Positions 46,203 to 57,893 of a DNA stretch of 64,000 nt are shown in pieces. Numbering within the stretch: position 1 is the first letter of the stretch; every line of letters starts with the position of its first letter. The stretch is from Thalassia testudinum (taxonomy: Eukaryota > Streptophyta > Magnoliopsida > Alismatales > Hydrocharitaceae): NCBI GenBank assembly GCA_037157565.1, contig JAZHRO010000046.1:18016501-18080500 (forward strand), given 5' to 3'. The notes beneath the pieces were generated by a model, which saw only the letters and a list, made by a program, of their open reading frames with translations, was not told the origin of the DNA and searched no databases. Both the position numbers and the translations under genes were made by a program.

Positions 46203-48022
46203 TGATAAACACACACATAAATTCATGATAAATTGCTTATTTATGATAGTTCCTAGGCTTAGCATTGCACATCATGTTATAAATATTTCTTAACATCCAT
46301 TGCTTACCATTTAGGATAGTTGTCTATTTTGTATAATAATTCCTTCATTTTATATGGCTAGGAGGCAATGCGACTTTCTTATGGACTTTGGATGAAAATC
46401 CGACCGTACAGATAGATCCAGAGCAACGATTGTAGTTCAACAACATAGAAATCACCTCGATCCAAGCATCGTGGCATCCTATGCAAGCAATGAAGGGTGG
46501 ACAATCTAGATGTTGCCACGTGGCACCATCTGGAGTGCCCAAAGTTGCCCGCACATCTCCAAAGGCCGCCCAACGAGTGATCTCAACCCTTGGATGAAAA
46601 TCCAACAGTTGAGAGGCTACCCTCACCGCATGGGCGCAATTCATCTTTGTAACACACCCACAGATGTGGCATAGTGGTGAGGTCGAGTGCTCTCAAGAAG
46701 CGAGTGTGAGATCAAGCTGCGATTTGCTGCGCCCGCTACAATGCCAGAAGCAATAGGGCCGCCCGATCGCAATCGAGCAGTTGAGATTCCGTACGCGTGA
46801 TCCAATGCCACTTGCCGACACAAAGGCACACACCAGATCACACGCATGCCATCTAGGGAATGCATTTAAGTTGACTGCGAGCAGCACCCGTCGTCCAATC
46901 TTCACAATCGTGCAAGCCGTGCGATTCAAATCAAAGCGCATGCGATCTACGGGCACGTCTCGACTGTGCGATGCACCATCCAACGACTGCTAGAGCACGC
47001 GCCAACGATGTGATTTTCAAAAGCTGGCAGGGACATGCTCTCCTCTCACAATTGCAGCTGTCCACGCCTGATCCAATGGTTGATGATTGCTGTGCCTATG
47101 AAGCTGCAGGCGTGAGCATTGGGAGTGGGCTTTACAATGATAGAAGAGCAGGCCTTTAGTGGCACTTGCAGCTGGCACTAATTGGCCTACGCAATGCGTG
47201 CGCCAACCAAGGCATTGAAGAGGAGAAAATCTTCAACGACAGCTCGAGTGGCCTTTAGTGACGCTTATAGTTTTCATTGAATGCCTGTGCATGGGATTCT
47301 CTTCTTCCCTCCACTATATAAACACCCCTACACCCCCATTCCTCTTCATCTCTACCTACACTACTCCCACCTACTCCTAAGCTCTAGCAAGTTTGCCAAC
47401 ACTCCATTAGAGATTACTCTCAAGCTCCCAAGGCTCCTATTAGAGTAGCGAACCTCTGCCTCACCAAATATTCATCCCTCTTCCCATCCCCATTCATAGG
47501 TCACCTTGGAGCCATCCTCCCACCTCCATTCCGGTAGCAGATCATCTCCGCCTTCTCACCTCCATTTCGTAGCCACGCCGAAGCTTTCCTCTACCCAACG
47601 TCCTCCTACATCTCACCTCTATCATCCTGCTCCTCACCTCTTTCTTCCGAGCTTCTGCCAGGCACCATCATCTCGCCAAACAACCAATTCGAGAGATTTC
47701 TTGTCACCCCCTCTCTTTTCAAGCTTTCACAATTTATTTTAGTTGACATTGTAGTGATAAATATATCAGATTTGTCCCATATCTCTTGTGATTCATTATG
47801 CTTGTCTTCTTTCAAAATTACAAAAAAAATAACAAAACCCTAAAATACCAAAAACAAACAAAACGAAGTGAGATTTTCAATTAAAGTAAACATCGCCCCC
47901 TTGTGTTCGACCCAAGACTCCCTTGGAGTTTCGATATAAATTTTATTTGATCATGGGTTTTCCAACTACGATGATGGGTTACTTGTAACCCTAATTTCAA
48001 ACTCGTAAAACTCGTGCGATCA
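46203..48022 (+). repeat. Family-2 LTR inserted in the LTR of E'
   Basis: It starts TGATAAACACAC and ends GTGCGATCA, 1820 bp, aligned to the solo LTR at 39005. Flanks are ACCGT and ATTGT; the two differences are both C/T, so this may be a decayed target duplication. TATA box at 47313; near-palindrome at 46508-46531; tRNA-like segment at 46667-46718. No internal region is attached, so it looks like a solo LTR. Confidence 0.8.
47313..47322 (+). promoter_or_regulatory. TATA box of the family-2 LTR at 46203
   Basis: CTATATAAAC, aligned to the TATA box at 40022. Confidence 0.6.
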
Positions 48023-48658
48023 ATTGTCCTCCTCACCAGCCCCTGTTGGCACCCTACACTCTCATCAGCCCTATGTGTGCACCCAGCGAGCCCTACACAC
48101 CCCTTTTTACCTTGTGTGTAGCCAACGCATAAGCATGTGCTACCCTGTCTCCTTGAGACTGTGCATGGCTGCAGCTATAGCTAATAGGCCACACTACCCA
48201 CCACCTTCCTCCTCACTAGGTTGCCATCTCCGACCACCAAAAACCACAGCACTACCGTCTACGGGACCCCCTCGATTTAGAGTTCCTCCTTCGAGTACCT
48301 CACCGTCGACAACGCCCTCCTCCGCTTGCAGAGAGGGAAGTGATTCCCTTGTTTGCGTTGAATTAAAATTTACATTTGATTCCATTGTCAAGATTTATTG
48401 ATATTTTATTATGGTGAACATTGTGTTGACTCCCTTCCTAATTTGCATAAATGCAATTTCATCTTGAGTTCTCATTATTTCCTTAATTCAAAGGGGTTTC
48501 TTGGCTCAATAGTGAACATTGGATTTCAATAGTAGTAAGCTTTAATTGGCCTTTGTCTCCCTGTGGATTGATCCGACTTCCCACTTTGCATAGTTTGTCG
48601 ATTAATAATGTTTAATTGAATAGGTGTAATTGCAACCACACGTACATCGACAAACTCA
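48023..48658 (+). repeat. LTR of element E', right part
   Basis: It resumes after the inserted LTR. The end block (CTCCCTGTGGATTGATCC, 48569) matches the conserved 3' part of E-type LTRs. The end at ACAAACTCA is inferred. Confidence 0.55.
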
Positions 48659-49274
48659 TTTTATTCTTACAAATTATATGCCGACCATCTTCCAGTTGAG
48701 GATTCAATGACCTCCTTCGAAGTACACACCGAAAGGAAGTTGAAAGGACAACAAATAAGCCCTACAGCACAAGAATGTAATCTTGTCTTGACGTTGGGTA
48801 GCCCAAAAGCCTACAAACTTCTAGAGCTCATCTTAATATCAAGAATGTTTTAGTTTACTACTATCTGACCAGTCCAACCAGTTAAAGGGACGAATTGGGG
48901 AGAAGCATCTTCACTCAACTTTCACCATAGGTTCCTTTGATACACCCCAACTATTGTTGTTTAACACAACTCCCTTAGGTAGACATTATATGAACCAATT
49001 AAAGAAAAATTAATCACAATTAATCTCAATCTAAGCCTCGAAGAGCAAGTCCAATCCTTAAGGCCAACGTCTATTAATTTTTTGTTAGGCTTACGATTGA
49101 ATGTGCTCTTAGAATGTTGTAGGCTACTAATGGGTTGTGCCCATAAATATCAATTAATATGTGTGTGTGTGTGCTTAACCAAGGATTTTCAAACAAGTTT
49201 TCTTAAGGATGAGGTGTCTTTTAGGGTTTAATCTTGGTTGGTAGCTTTTAGGGTTCAATTTCTTAGGTGTATTC
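48659..49274 (-). mobile_element. Family-2 leader, minus strand, left part
   Basis: Inverted alignment with 38505-38999 of element M. It runs slightly past the solo-LTR site of M, giving about 100 bases of leader not seen there. No gene is seen. A TG repeat lies at 49159-49174. Confidence 0.7.
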
Positions 49275-50865
49275 TGTTGGTGCTAGAGCACCACGATCAT
49301 TTGTTTTGATGATAACAAAACACGTGTTATTTAACATTTGCAATTTGAGTCCTAGATTACAGGTCAATTGCAAATGTGGACGTGTTTAGATGGAGTTCGA
49401 GCTCGCATCCAGGACGGATTGGAGGAGCTTGACGGAAAACAGAGGAGGTTCGCGTGGAGCGAAAGATTGGAGATGGAAGACAAGAAGAATAGGATAGATT
49501 CTTTTTTATCCTTTCATGTATCTCTTGTATTTATTTTCTTGCTCTTTTTGATTCCTTAGAACATTATGTTAAAGAGCCTCAAAGTACCCTAAAAATAGTC
49601 CTAGGAACACCTGCACAACCCTAGGATACTTAGGTTTTCTGTAGAATACTTAGAAAACCAATATAGGGCTCAAACAGCATTTCCAGACGTCTAATCCCAA
49701 AATCAGACGTCTGATGAAGTATTTTAAGACGTCTGACTGTTGTTTCAGATGTCTGATAACTGTTAGGCTGGACATAGTTAGTTCTGTCTGATGAATTCAG
49801 ACGTCCAGACCTTATACCAGACGTCTTAGTAGACGTCCGATGACTTTGCCAGATGTCCAATTAGTGGACCGTTGGCTGGCTTAGAAAACACTCAAGATTA
49901 TGACCGTTAGAGCCTTATCAGACGTCCATAGGACTTTCCAGACGTCTGATAAATGACCGTTTTGCCTCGGCTGACCCAAAATCTCTTCTCAGAGATTTTC
50001 TAGCCGTTGCAACGTTTGGAAATCAATTCCCACAGTAAAACTAGGTTTCCAGACGTCCATACTTAGTGCCAGACGTCCTGTATGTCGTCTGATGGACTTG
50101 CACAAAAACCCTGTTTAGATCTGATTCAAGTCAGGGAGAAACCCGCATAGAATCAGACGTCTGACCTTGAAATCAGACGTCTTAAAGTGGCCTTGTAACA
50201 CAAATACACTTAGAAAAACACTTGGATACACTTAGACACACAAGATATACACCTAGAGAGACCAAGATACAGTAAGATCAAGTATTTCCACTCTCTTGTG
50301 TCCAAGAAGCACTTGCTCTCTAAGCTCAAGCTCCATCATCTTGAGAGCATCATTCCCGTTGCGCACCCGCTCTCCCGGCATTGATAACGAGAGAGACGTA
50401 GCGCCATCGCGTGGCACACGCACCGCGTCATCATCGACGCACTCCTTGCAAAGGGGAGTTTCCTATTTCCTATAGAAGCTAGGTTAAATTTTGTTGGCTC
50501 TATAGGACTGTTGTTTTATTTTATCTTTGTATTTTGGTTGGGTATTCGCTTTGCGAATTCCCGTCTCCTTCGTGGGACAAAATCCTTCTCGTGGAGAGAA
50601 GGGGTTGAGGAACGCTACCCTCGTACTTGTAGCGTGGTTGTACTGAGGTTGAATCACCCTCGTTCAAAGTGATTCGGTTAGTGGATTTTGATCAACTTGG
50701 TTGATCGGAAAATCCTAACTCGAGAGGGTTAGGTGGTGGTTTTCACCCGGTTTGGGTTTCCACCTAAAAATACCTGTGTACATTGTGCGATTGATTTTTG
50801 AGAGATTTCTTTATATTTTTATTTCCGCATATTATTACGTCACCCCTCCTAGTAGGAAACCTTCA
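49275..50865 (+). repeat. Solo Copia LTR with target duplication TATTC
   Basis: It starts TGTTGGTGCTAG and ends AACCTTCA, 1591 bp. TATTC flanks it at 49270-49274 and 50866-50870. It splits one family-2 leader whose halves align on both sides. TGGTGCT-AG-AGCACCA near the start is a perfect hairpin. It carries the paired AGACGTC boxes in good condition. Confidence 0.95.
49685..50181. promoter_or_regulatory. Array of paired AGACGTC boxes with 20-bp pitch
   Basis: Boxes start at 49685, 49705, 49727, 49747, 49799, 49819, 49831, 49851, 49920, 49940, 50051, 50071, 50155 and 50175. They form seven pairs, each exactly 20 bp apart. Two boxes read AGATGTC; the other twelve are exact. GACGTC contains the ACGT core known for bZIP factors. 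The lack of a frame and the position in U3 suggest a regulatory array, which is inference. Confidence 0.6.
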
Positions 50866-50870
50866 TATTC

Positions 50871-51133
50871 AAATAATGCTCTGTGAGGCACACCAAGTTT
50901 TGCAATCATAGTTGTAGGTGTTTTCCCTTGAGAATCAGAAAATGTGGGGCACCTGGTTCTGGCCTTAAGAGTTGAATACTATGTGGCAGCTACTTGATGT
51001 ATCACTTTTTGATTAAGTGGTGTAGCCCAAACAATCAATCAATTGGCCTTTGCATCACTAGATTAAGGCGCATAGAATGATTTAACACATTCAAATTTCT
51101 ATTCACTTATGCATGTATTCTACTGAAGTGTAT
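50871..51133 (-). mobile_element. Family-2 leader, minus strand, right part
   Basis: Inverted alignment with about 38270-38500 of element M (AAGTGAGTAGAAATATGAA against AAGTGAATAGAAATTTGAA). It is cut at 51134 by the LTR of D; the rest of this element should lie beyond D, outside the window. Confidence 0.7.
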
Positions 51134-53927
51134 TGTTAACAGGGCGAAATCATTTTTAAAAGATGTTGCGTTGTATTATAAATGAAATCACCTTAAAAAC
51201 AAATGAGAATTTTATTACTCGAAAACCTAAGTATCCGAGTTCGAACACAGGGAGCAAATTGGTATTTTAAAAACTAAAATCACAATCTCAAATTAATCAA
51301 AATATGATGTTCAACAATAATATGGGTGAGATTCAATGTCTATGAAAGCTAAAGAGAAGAATAGAAGATGTAAAAGGAAATATAATGTTCTCTCTTCTTT
51401 CTTCTCTTCTCTTCTCTTTGATGGCTTCTTCTTTCTTCTTCTCTTTTCCTCCTTCTCTGATGTCTTCTTTCTTTTCTCTGCCTTTGATTCTTTCTCTTCT
51501 TCTACCTTCGTCTTTTGCTTTCCTTCTTCCTTCTCTGCTTGGCCGCACCTTCTCCTTCCTTCTTTCTTCAGCCTCTGCCGCTTCTGTTTTCTTCTTTGAT
51601 TTCTCTCCTTCAGCTCTTCTTCTTTAGCCTTTTCTTTAGCCGCTACAGTGCTTCTTCCTCCTTCCTTGTCTTCTGCCTTCAAGCCTCTACCTCTTCCTTC
51701 TTCTTCAGCCTTTGTCTTCTCAAGTTTTCAGCTTCTTCCCTTATCTACTCCTGCCTTCAGCTTCCTTCCTTCTTTCCTTCTTCTTTTCCCTACACACGCA
51801 CACGAGTGCAAAACCTATACCCTACCCTCTCCGCATACGCTCTCTCTCTATTTCTCTCTTTGCTCTCTTAGAACTAGCTGGGTAATCGGGTCAGGTTATG
51901 CTCACCCAGATCCAAGCACACTGGCGTTGGTGGTGCACGAGGAGTGCAGGGTAAATAGGTCGGCCAGGTCCACGTAGCTGTGGGTCACGGATGAGGTGGG
52001 TGTCGTGGGCAAGGGGACCTCACCTAGTGAACTGAGGCGGTAAGTAAAGAACATAAAAACAACTTATACTGCGCACCTACACTGAGCATTTCCGAGATGG
52101 GACTAAAGTCCCACCCTCTTCTTCGTGTGCCCGCGAGGAGAAATGTCCATCCAATTGACGCAGCTGCAGTTGCTAAGGCCCTTGATTGCTAGGTGCGAAA
52201 GGCTCGTGGAAGGATTTTGCACACCTGGAATGCCTCAGCCTGGAGCAGCGCAACTTGGAGTGAGCTAGCAAGCTCCTTCAAGCCGTTGCTTATGGCGGCG
52301 GAGACTCAAACCTGAAATGCACAAATATGGCCTAGCAGCCCTATCAAATGACTTGGGGAGCTTCACCGTGTCACGACGAAGGTGAGGTGGGGGTTGGTGT
52401 GGCACAGAACAGCCTAGGCATGCGTGCCAAGGTCAGATTGTGACCGAGGAACTGCGTGTATTCGGTGGGCACTTGGGGTGTGTGTGGCAGTCAATGAAGG
52501 AGTGGATGTTGATCAGTAAGTGATGGCAAAGGTCTAAGGAGGGTGGCGAGGCATGTGGAGGGGTGGATTGACGGTTGCGCCTTGCCGGTGGTCTACCGGA
52601 GATGAGGGAGATGGAGGTAGTTGGTGGCTGTCGAGGGGAGTTTTATGAAATTAAGTGAGGGAAAATGAAGGGTAGAGAGAGGGAAACTTATGTATGGTAG
52701 TTAGACAAAGGGGGAAAGGTGGAGAAGGAGCGGCGTGTGTGTGTCATCATTGGAGAAGAAGGCCCTGAGGTGAGGATGACGTGACAATGAAGGGGTCAGA
52801 GGAGCGCGCGGTGGTACGGCACGACGCGGAGGAGCGCGGTGGAGAAGACTCCGCCACTGGTATGGTGGAAGAGCGACAAGAAGAGGGAGGAGGGATCGCC
52901 AAAGCTTGCGGGCAGTTGGCCGGAGATGAGGGAGGAAGAAATTAAGGGGGTATCAGCGGCCAAAACAAGCTTGAAAGATGCAGCAAGGATAGGGGGTCCA
53001 TTTATAATTGCTGGCCGAGGTCCTTGTGCTTGGAAGGCAAGCTTCCAAGTGCAAGGATCTCACTGGAGATGGAAGGTGCGGATGATACCCAATTCTCTTG
53101 AGCGTTCGCACGAGAGATTGGGTGCAAATCTGATCTTGCGATCATGTTCAGATGGTACGGAATTCCTCAAAGAATCTCCCTTCCAAATCTGGGAGATCTT
53201 TGAGGATTCGAGGAGAAATCCTTGCCAGAGTAGGACTCCTCTGCTGTAATAGTAGAGGGACCTAAATGCAAAGAGTGGTGAGGAAGATAGGTTGGTCTAC
53301 ACAAAGGTTTTAAAAAGTTAGAGGTCAAAATGTAATTGGGTGGACCATTTTGCAAAGTAGGTCAAGGCGACCTTCCCTTAGGCCCAAATTTTGGTACAAA
53401 CCTAATTTGGACCTAAAGAATCCAATGGTGAAGTTGGATTTTAGGTTTTACCGCGTTTTACTGGATATATTACATAAAAATCCAGATTAGGTCAAATAAT
53501 GAGCTATGACCCCAAGCATGGTCAAAATATGTTCCAAAGGCCAATTTGAAGGTTCTAAATTCTAAGGGCTATTTTTCCATGATTTTTAGAGGTTTTATTT
53601 GATTTTTATTCTGACCAGAACCTTGTAAAAGAAAGTAGGTTTCTTTTAGGGTTATATAATGTCATTTAATTCTTAAATCTCACAATAACCCTTTTCTAAC
53701 TGAACCATCCCACTTTTCCTCTTATTAAGTCCAATTGACATATGTTTAGCCCATGAGAAATCCTGTTGATGTACTGCAATGGTAAAATTGCAATTTACCC
53801 TTTATTTCATGTTTTCTTCTTAGAACAGTGCTTCCTTGAATTAGGCCTTTCTTTAGGTTATGTAGGAGCTTTTGTCTCGTTTCTAGGTCAAAATGAGCTA
53901 GTTTGGCGCATGATGGTGTTCCCATCA
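51134..53927 (-). repeat. 3' LTR of element D
   Basis: It starts TGTTAAC and ends CCATCA on the plus strand, 2794 bp. Its last 17 bases form a hairpin (TGATGG/CCATCA). It holds a CTT-rich tract (51385-51790) and a TATA-like box near 53000. It aligns with the LTR of C at both ends. Frames of about 120 codons in the CTT tract are low-complexity. Confidence 0.85.
53000..53009 (-). promoter_or_regulatory. TATA-like box in the LTR of D
   Basis: The minus strand reads AATTATAAAT, aligned with ACCTATAAAA in C. Confidence 0.4.
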
Positions 53928-55139
53928 TACCCCCATGCCTAACTTTTGCTAGACCCTTAGCAAAATTTCAAGGTTTTAATGACTGTTCTAGTCCATGAGT
54001 TTCTTTCACCAATTACGATAAGTGCTTTTACTTTTTCTTTTTTGACTAGATCAGAATGCTGACAATAGGCATAGAGGTACTCAAGTACCAACCAAGATAC
54101 GTACATGAGCAGCTCTAGCCTCAATCCTCAACGAAGTTTTTAAGGCTTGCAGGAACTATCCTAAGATTCATTGGACTCCGCAGTTGAAGAACCTGTCCTT
54201 GAGACATATTTTAGCCTAGGTTTGATTTGCAGTGTGTTTTTGTAAGAGAGAGATAGAGGATTTATTTGTTTGGAGAGTTTTCTCTCTTTTCTTTTTATTT
54301 CTAGCTTCGGATTAGCTTCTAAACATGGTCTGTATCAGATTCCTCGTCCCCATCATCAATCCTTAAAGGTCCCTGGCAATCGATGCTTCGTGATAGCACC
54401 ACCCATGGCAACCCCCAGAACCCTGGCTTTTGAGAATTTGAGATATTCCCACCCATGACATTCCGTGCCTGAATACAGACCCTGGCAATCAACATTTCAT
54501 GATAATGCCGCCCATGGTATCTGAACCAGCATATTGCTTACATGCCCCCGGTAGGATATGTAAATATCCTAAGGGACAAGAACCGAGGAGATGATATGTT
54601 GTTACGCATCTTCAAGGGGAATTTCCCACCTCTCTATGTCGGGAATTCATCAAAATTAACTTCTGTTGATTGGCCACTCCTAGTCGCAGTAACTTTCTCA
54701 GAACATTAAAATGCTTTTGCGTGATTTTGATAGTTATGCGCACTGAACTAGACTGTGTGTGGATTATGGTGCTCAGGTTACCGAGTCTCGCAAACCGAAG
54801 GTTAGTTAATGAGGCTGAATACTCCCTAAGCCTTAGACTTAATACTTAAGCTTCGCATTTTCCCCAACCTCTTGAGGATTATCCAGATCTTAGCGGATAC
54901 TTGAATTTTTAAGTCTGAGAGTCTAGCCCAAAAGGCCTAAGGTCAGCGTTGTTACTAATCTCTTTTTGTGTCTCCTTAGCACTTTTTCTCATTTTACTCT
55001 TTTTTCTTGATGTGATCTAGAACATAAGTTAATCCCTTAATCTTTTACTAATGACTTTCTCTTTTTTCTTTTTCATTTTGTGCTCATTTTTGGTATTTTG
55101 CTCTTTCTCGTCCTCAAGTTTTGTATAGCCTTGTTTAAA
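53928..55139 (-). other. Polypurine tract and 3' untranslated region of element D
   Basis: TACCCCCATGCC directly right of the LTR is the polypurine tract. The rest aligns with 57883-59060 of C, including three tandem units (54370-54522). No conserved frame. It ends at the insertion of C. Confidence 0.75.
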
Positions 55140-55361
55140 TGCTCTCGATCAGGTTTTAAGAGATAATACGTTGTAATATAGCCGACAAAGCGTTCAAATA
55201 AATAGATAATTTTATTACTCGAAAAACTAGAGCATCCGAGGTCGAACACGGGGAGAAATCTGAGTACTTATAAAAATCAAAGAATACAACTTTTAAATGA
55301 AAGATAATTGATTCACAGAGAGATTTAAAAAAAAAAATAGTTGCTAAGAGAGAACAGAATT

Positions 55362-55389
55362 GGACGTCTGATTTCTTTATCAGACGTCC
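55362..55389. promoter_or_regulatory. Dyad of two GACGTC boxes
   Basis: GGACGTCTGAT and its reverse complement ATCAGACGTCC, 6 bases apart, with box starts 20 bp apart. It is the same spacing as in the Copia LTR array. I saw no counterpart in the LTR of D. Confidence 0.55.
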
Positions 55390-56940
55390 TAAATGTAGTG
55401 TAGTCTTCCAGTTTGGCCTTCTTTCTTGGTCTTTGCTTTCTCTGCAGTCTTCCTCCTTACTTCTCTCTTCTGCCTTCTTCTTCTTCTTCATAGGTTCTTC
55501 TTCTTTTCTTCTGATCTACAGGGCTTCTTCTTCCTTGAACCTCTTTCTCCTCTTCTCTCTTTCCTGCGAAGGCTTCTTCTTCCTTGGTCTTCTACCTACC
55601 TTTGCTTCTTTTCTCCTCTGTCCTCTTCTTCTTTTTGTCAGCAGTCCCTCTTTTCTTCCTTCTCTTCTCTACGTAGCCTCTTCTTCTGCTTCTCTTCTTT
55701 TTCTCCTTGCGGCTAAGTCTCTTTTCTTCAACGCCCAACCTACCTACACAGGAGAGCAAAACCTACCCTGTCCCTCTACCCGTGCATCTCTCTCTCTCTG
55801 AAATTCACTCAAGGATGCTCTCCCAGAGCCACGGGTAATCGGGTCGGATTTCGCACCTGGGACTAGGCGCACCGGCAGGTGGGTGATGCGTGAGGAGTGC
55901 TCAGGTTGGGTCGGGTCGGAGCCCACCAGATCTGCAAGGTGAAACCGCGGACGAGGCGAGCGTGGGATAAGGTGAGGGACCTCACCCCTGTGCATTCGGA
56001 GGCAAAGAGCGTATAACACAAAAATAATTTATACCGCACCTGCACTTTGCGTTTCACCGATGTGGGACTATTGGTTCTACCTCGCTCCTGCGCACACCCG
56101 CAGAAGATTCTTCGTAGCGCTCTTTGCTGGACCAAGTCACTTCGCACTGCTCGCCCGAGTCCGCTGCACCTGAAGATTGGAGAACCTGATGCCTGGAGCT
56201 GCTGGAGCTTGGAGTTGCTCCAACCATCAGTGGTGGCATGGGCTGCAAGAATGTTAAACACAGAACAAGCCTCTCGGCCTAATCAGACCAGCTGGGGACC
56301 TTCACCGTGGCACGGCGAAAGTGGTGCACGGTGCTGCAGGTCGTGGGACGTCCTAGGCGAGCGTGCCTAGGTCGACCTGTGACCGGAAGTGTGGGGTTGT
56401 TCGGGGGGCTATAGTGGAGGCACAGAGGGATGGTGGATGGGCGGAGATTGTTCCTTGTCGTGAGGTGGAGCTTATGAGACGGTTGGCAAGCTGTGTGGTG
56501 GGGCGGAATGGTGGGGGCGGCTCACCAGAGGTCGGTCGGTGACATGGAAGATGAGGGTGGTCAGGCAATGTCGGGGGGCAACTAAATGAAATAAAAAGGG
56601 GGAAAAGAGAGAGGGGAAGATGGAGAAGGTATCTGGAGTGTTCTGGAAGGGAGGGAGGCAGGGGAGTAGACGGCACGTAGCTGCCATCGTCGGAGAAGAA
56701 GAACCCTGAGGGAGGGAGCGGCGACGAGGATGAGGTCAGGGGAACGCGCGCCTGGTACTGCGCGACGCGGGAGAAAGAGGCGAAGTTGACTCTGCTGCTG
56801 GTATGGCAGCAGAGCGACGAGAAGGAGGGGAGGAGGTCACCGGAGCTTGCGGGTTTCTTGGCCGAAGATGGAAGAGAGGAAAATTTGGGGGAATCTCCAC
56901 CAAAACAAGTCTGAAGATCTGCGGTCGGGTCTGGGGATCC

Positions 56941-56950
56941 TTTTATAGGT
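56941..56950 (-). promoter_or_regulatory. TATA box in the LTR of C
   Basis: The minus strand reads ACCTATAAAA, followed downstream by a conserved pyrimidine-rich part. Confidence 0.6.
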
Positions 56951-57882
56951 GTGGGCCGAACTTTCTAGTGCGTGGAGGGTGCGCAATCACCTCTGCCGGT
57001 TCACTGGAGATGAAAAGAGGGTGGATACCCAAATCCCTCGTGCGTTTGCATGAGAGATTGGGTTCACACCAGAGATCGTGATTGGCTTTAGATGGAAGGG
57101 AATTCCTCAGAGAATCTCCCTTCCATTTTTGGGGGGGAATATCTGAGGAATCAGAGAGTAATCCCTCTCTAAACCTCGCCGGAGGTCGACTCTACCCTAA
57201 CAATGGGGCAGGACTTGATTGCAAAGGTGGAGAGGAAATTAAGGGGCTCTCTGCAATGATTTTCAAAAGATAGGGGCCAAATTATGATTTGGGTGTACTA
57301 AATTGCAAGTAGGTCAAGATGACCTCCCCTTAGGTCCAAATTTTGGTACAAACCTAATTTGGACCTAAGGAATCCAATGGTGAAGTTGGATTTTAGTCTC
57401 GACCTCGTTTGACTGGAAATTTTGGATAAAAATCCAAATTAGGTCAATTAATGAGCTAGGACCCTATTCTATGTCAGACTAGGTTCCAAAGGCCAAATTA
57501 AGTGTTATAAACCCTAGAGGATATTTTTCCATGATTTTCAGAGTGTTTACTTGATTTTTATTCTGACCGAAACCTTGTTAATTTAAGCGGGTCTATTCTA
57601 GGGTTACCAAATGTCATTTAATTCCTAAATTACACATGAACTCATTTCTGATTGACTCAACCCACTTTTTATCTTATTTAGACCATTTGATTTATGCTTT
57701 GCCTCTGAGAAATCCCATTTATGCACTGCAATGGTAAAATTGTATTTTTAACCTTTAATTCATGTTTTCTTCTCAGAGCACTTATTCCTTCATTTAGGCC
57801 TTCTTCTAGGTTATGTAGGAGCTTTTATCTTCTTTATTGGGTCAAAATGAGCTAGGTATGGCTCATGATGAGGCTCTCATCA

Positions 57883-57893
57883 TACCCCCATGC
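57883..57893 (-). other. Polypurine tract of element C
   Basis: The minus strand reads GGCATGGGGGTA next to the LTR start TGATGAG. A second, longer tract of the same kind lies at about 59168-59180. Confidence 0.75.

Larger units (their letters stand above)
44479..48658 (+). mobile_element. Athila-like element E', 3' end only
   Basis: A 3' untranslated region (44479-45146), a polypurine tract (near 45147-45160) and an LTR (45161-48658) split by a family-2 LTR (46203-48022). It is related to C, D and E. Coding parts are absent; the left is cut by Copia sequence. The right flank is the minus-strand family-2 leader. Confidence 0.7.
51134..55139 (-). mobile_element. Athila-like element D, 3' end only
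   Basis: 3' LTR (51134-53927), polypurine tract (53928-53938) and 3' untranslated region to 55139, where C is inserted. It is the same family as C. Its coding part must lie right of C, outside the window. Confidence 0.8.
55140..57882 (-). repeat. 3' LTR of element C
   Basis: It starts TGCTCTCG and ends CTCATCA on the plus strand, 2743 bp. The last 17 bases form a hairpin (TGATGAG/CTCATCA). It contains a dyad of GACGTC boxes (55362-55389), a CTT-rich tract (55425-55720) and a TATA box (56941). It aligns with D, and inverted with E. Confidence 0.9.

Noticed and set aside
49685..50181. CRISPR-like array or satellite
   Set aside because: The repeated box is only 7-8 bases, pairs are irregularly placed, and the DNA is a plant LTR with clear ends.
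51311..51977. Several overlapping frames rich in Lys/Glu or Ser/Phe/Leu
   Set aside because: They are translations of one CTT/GAA-rich tract in the LTR of D on both strands; composition explains them.
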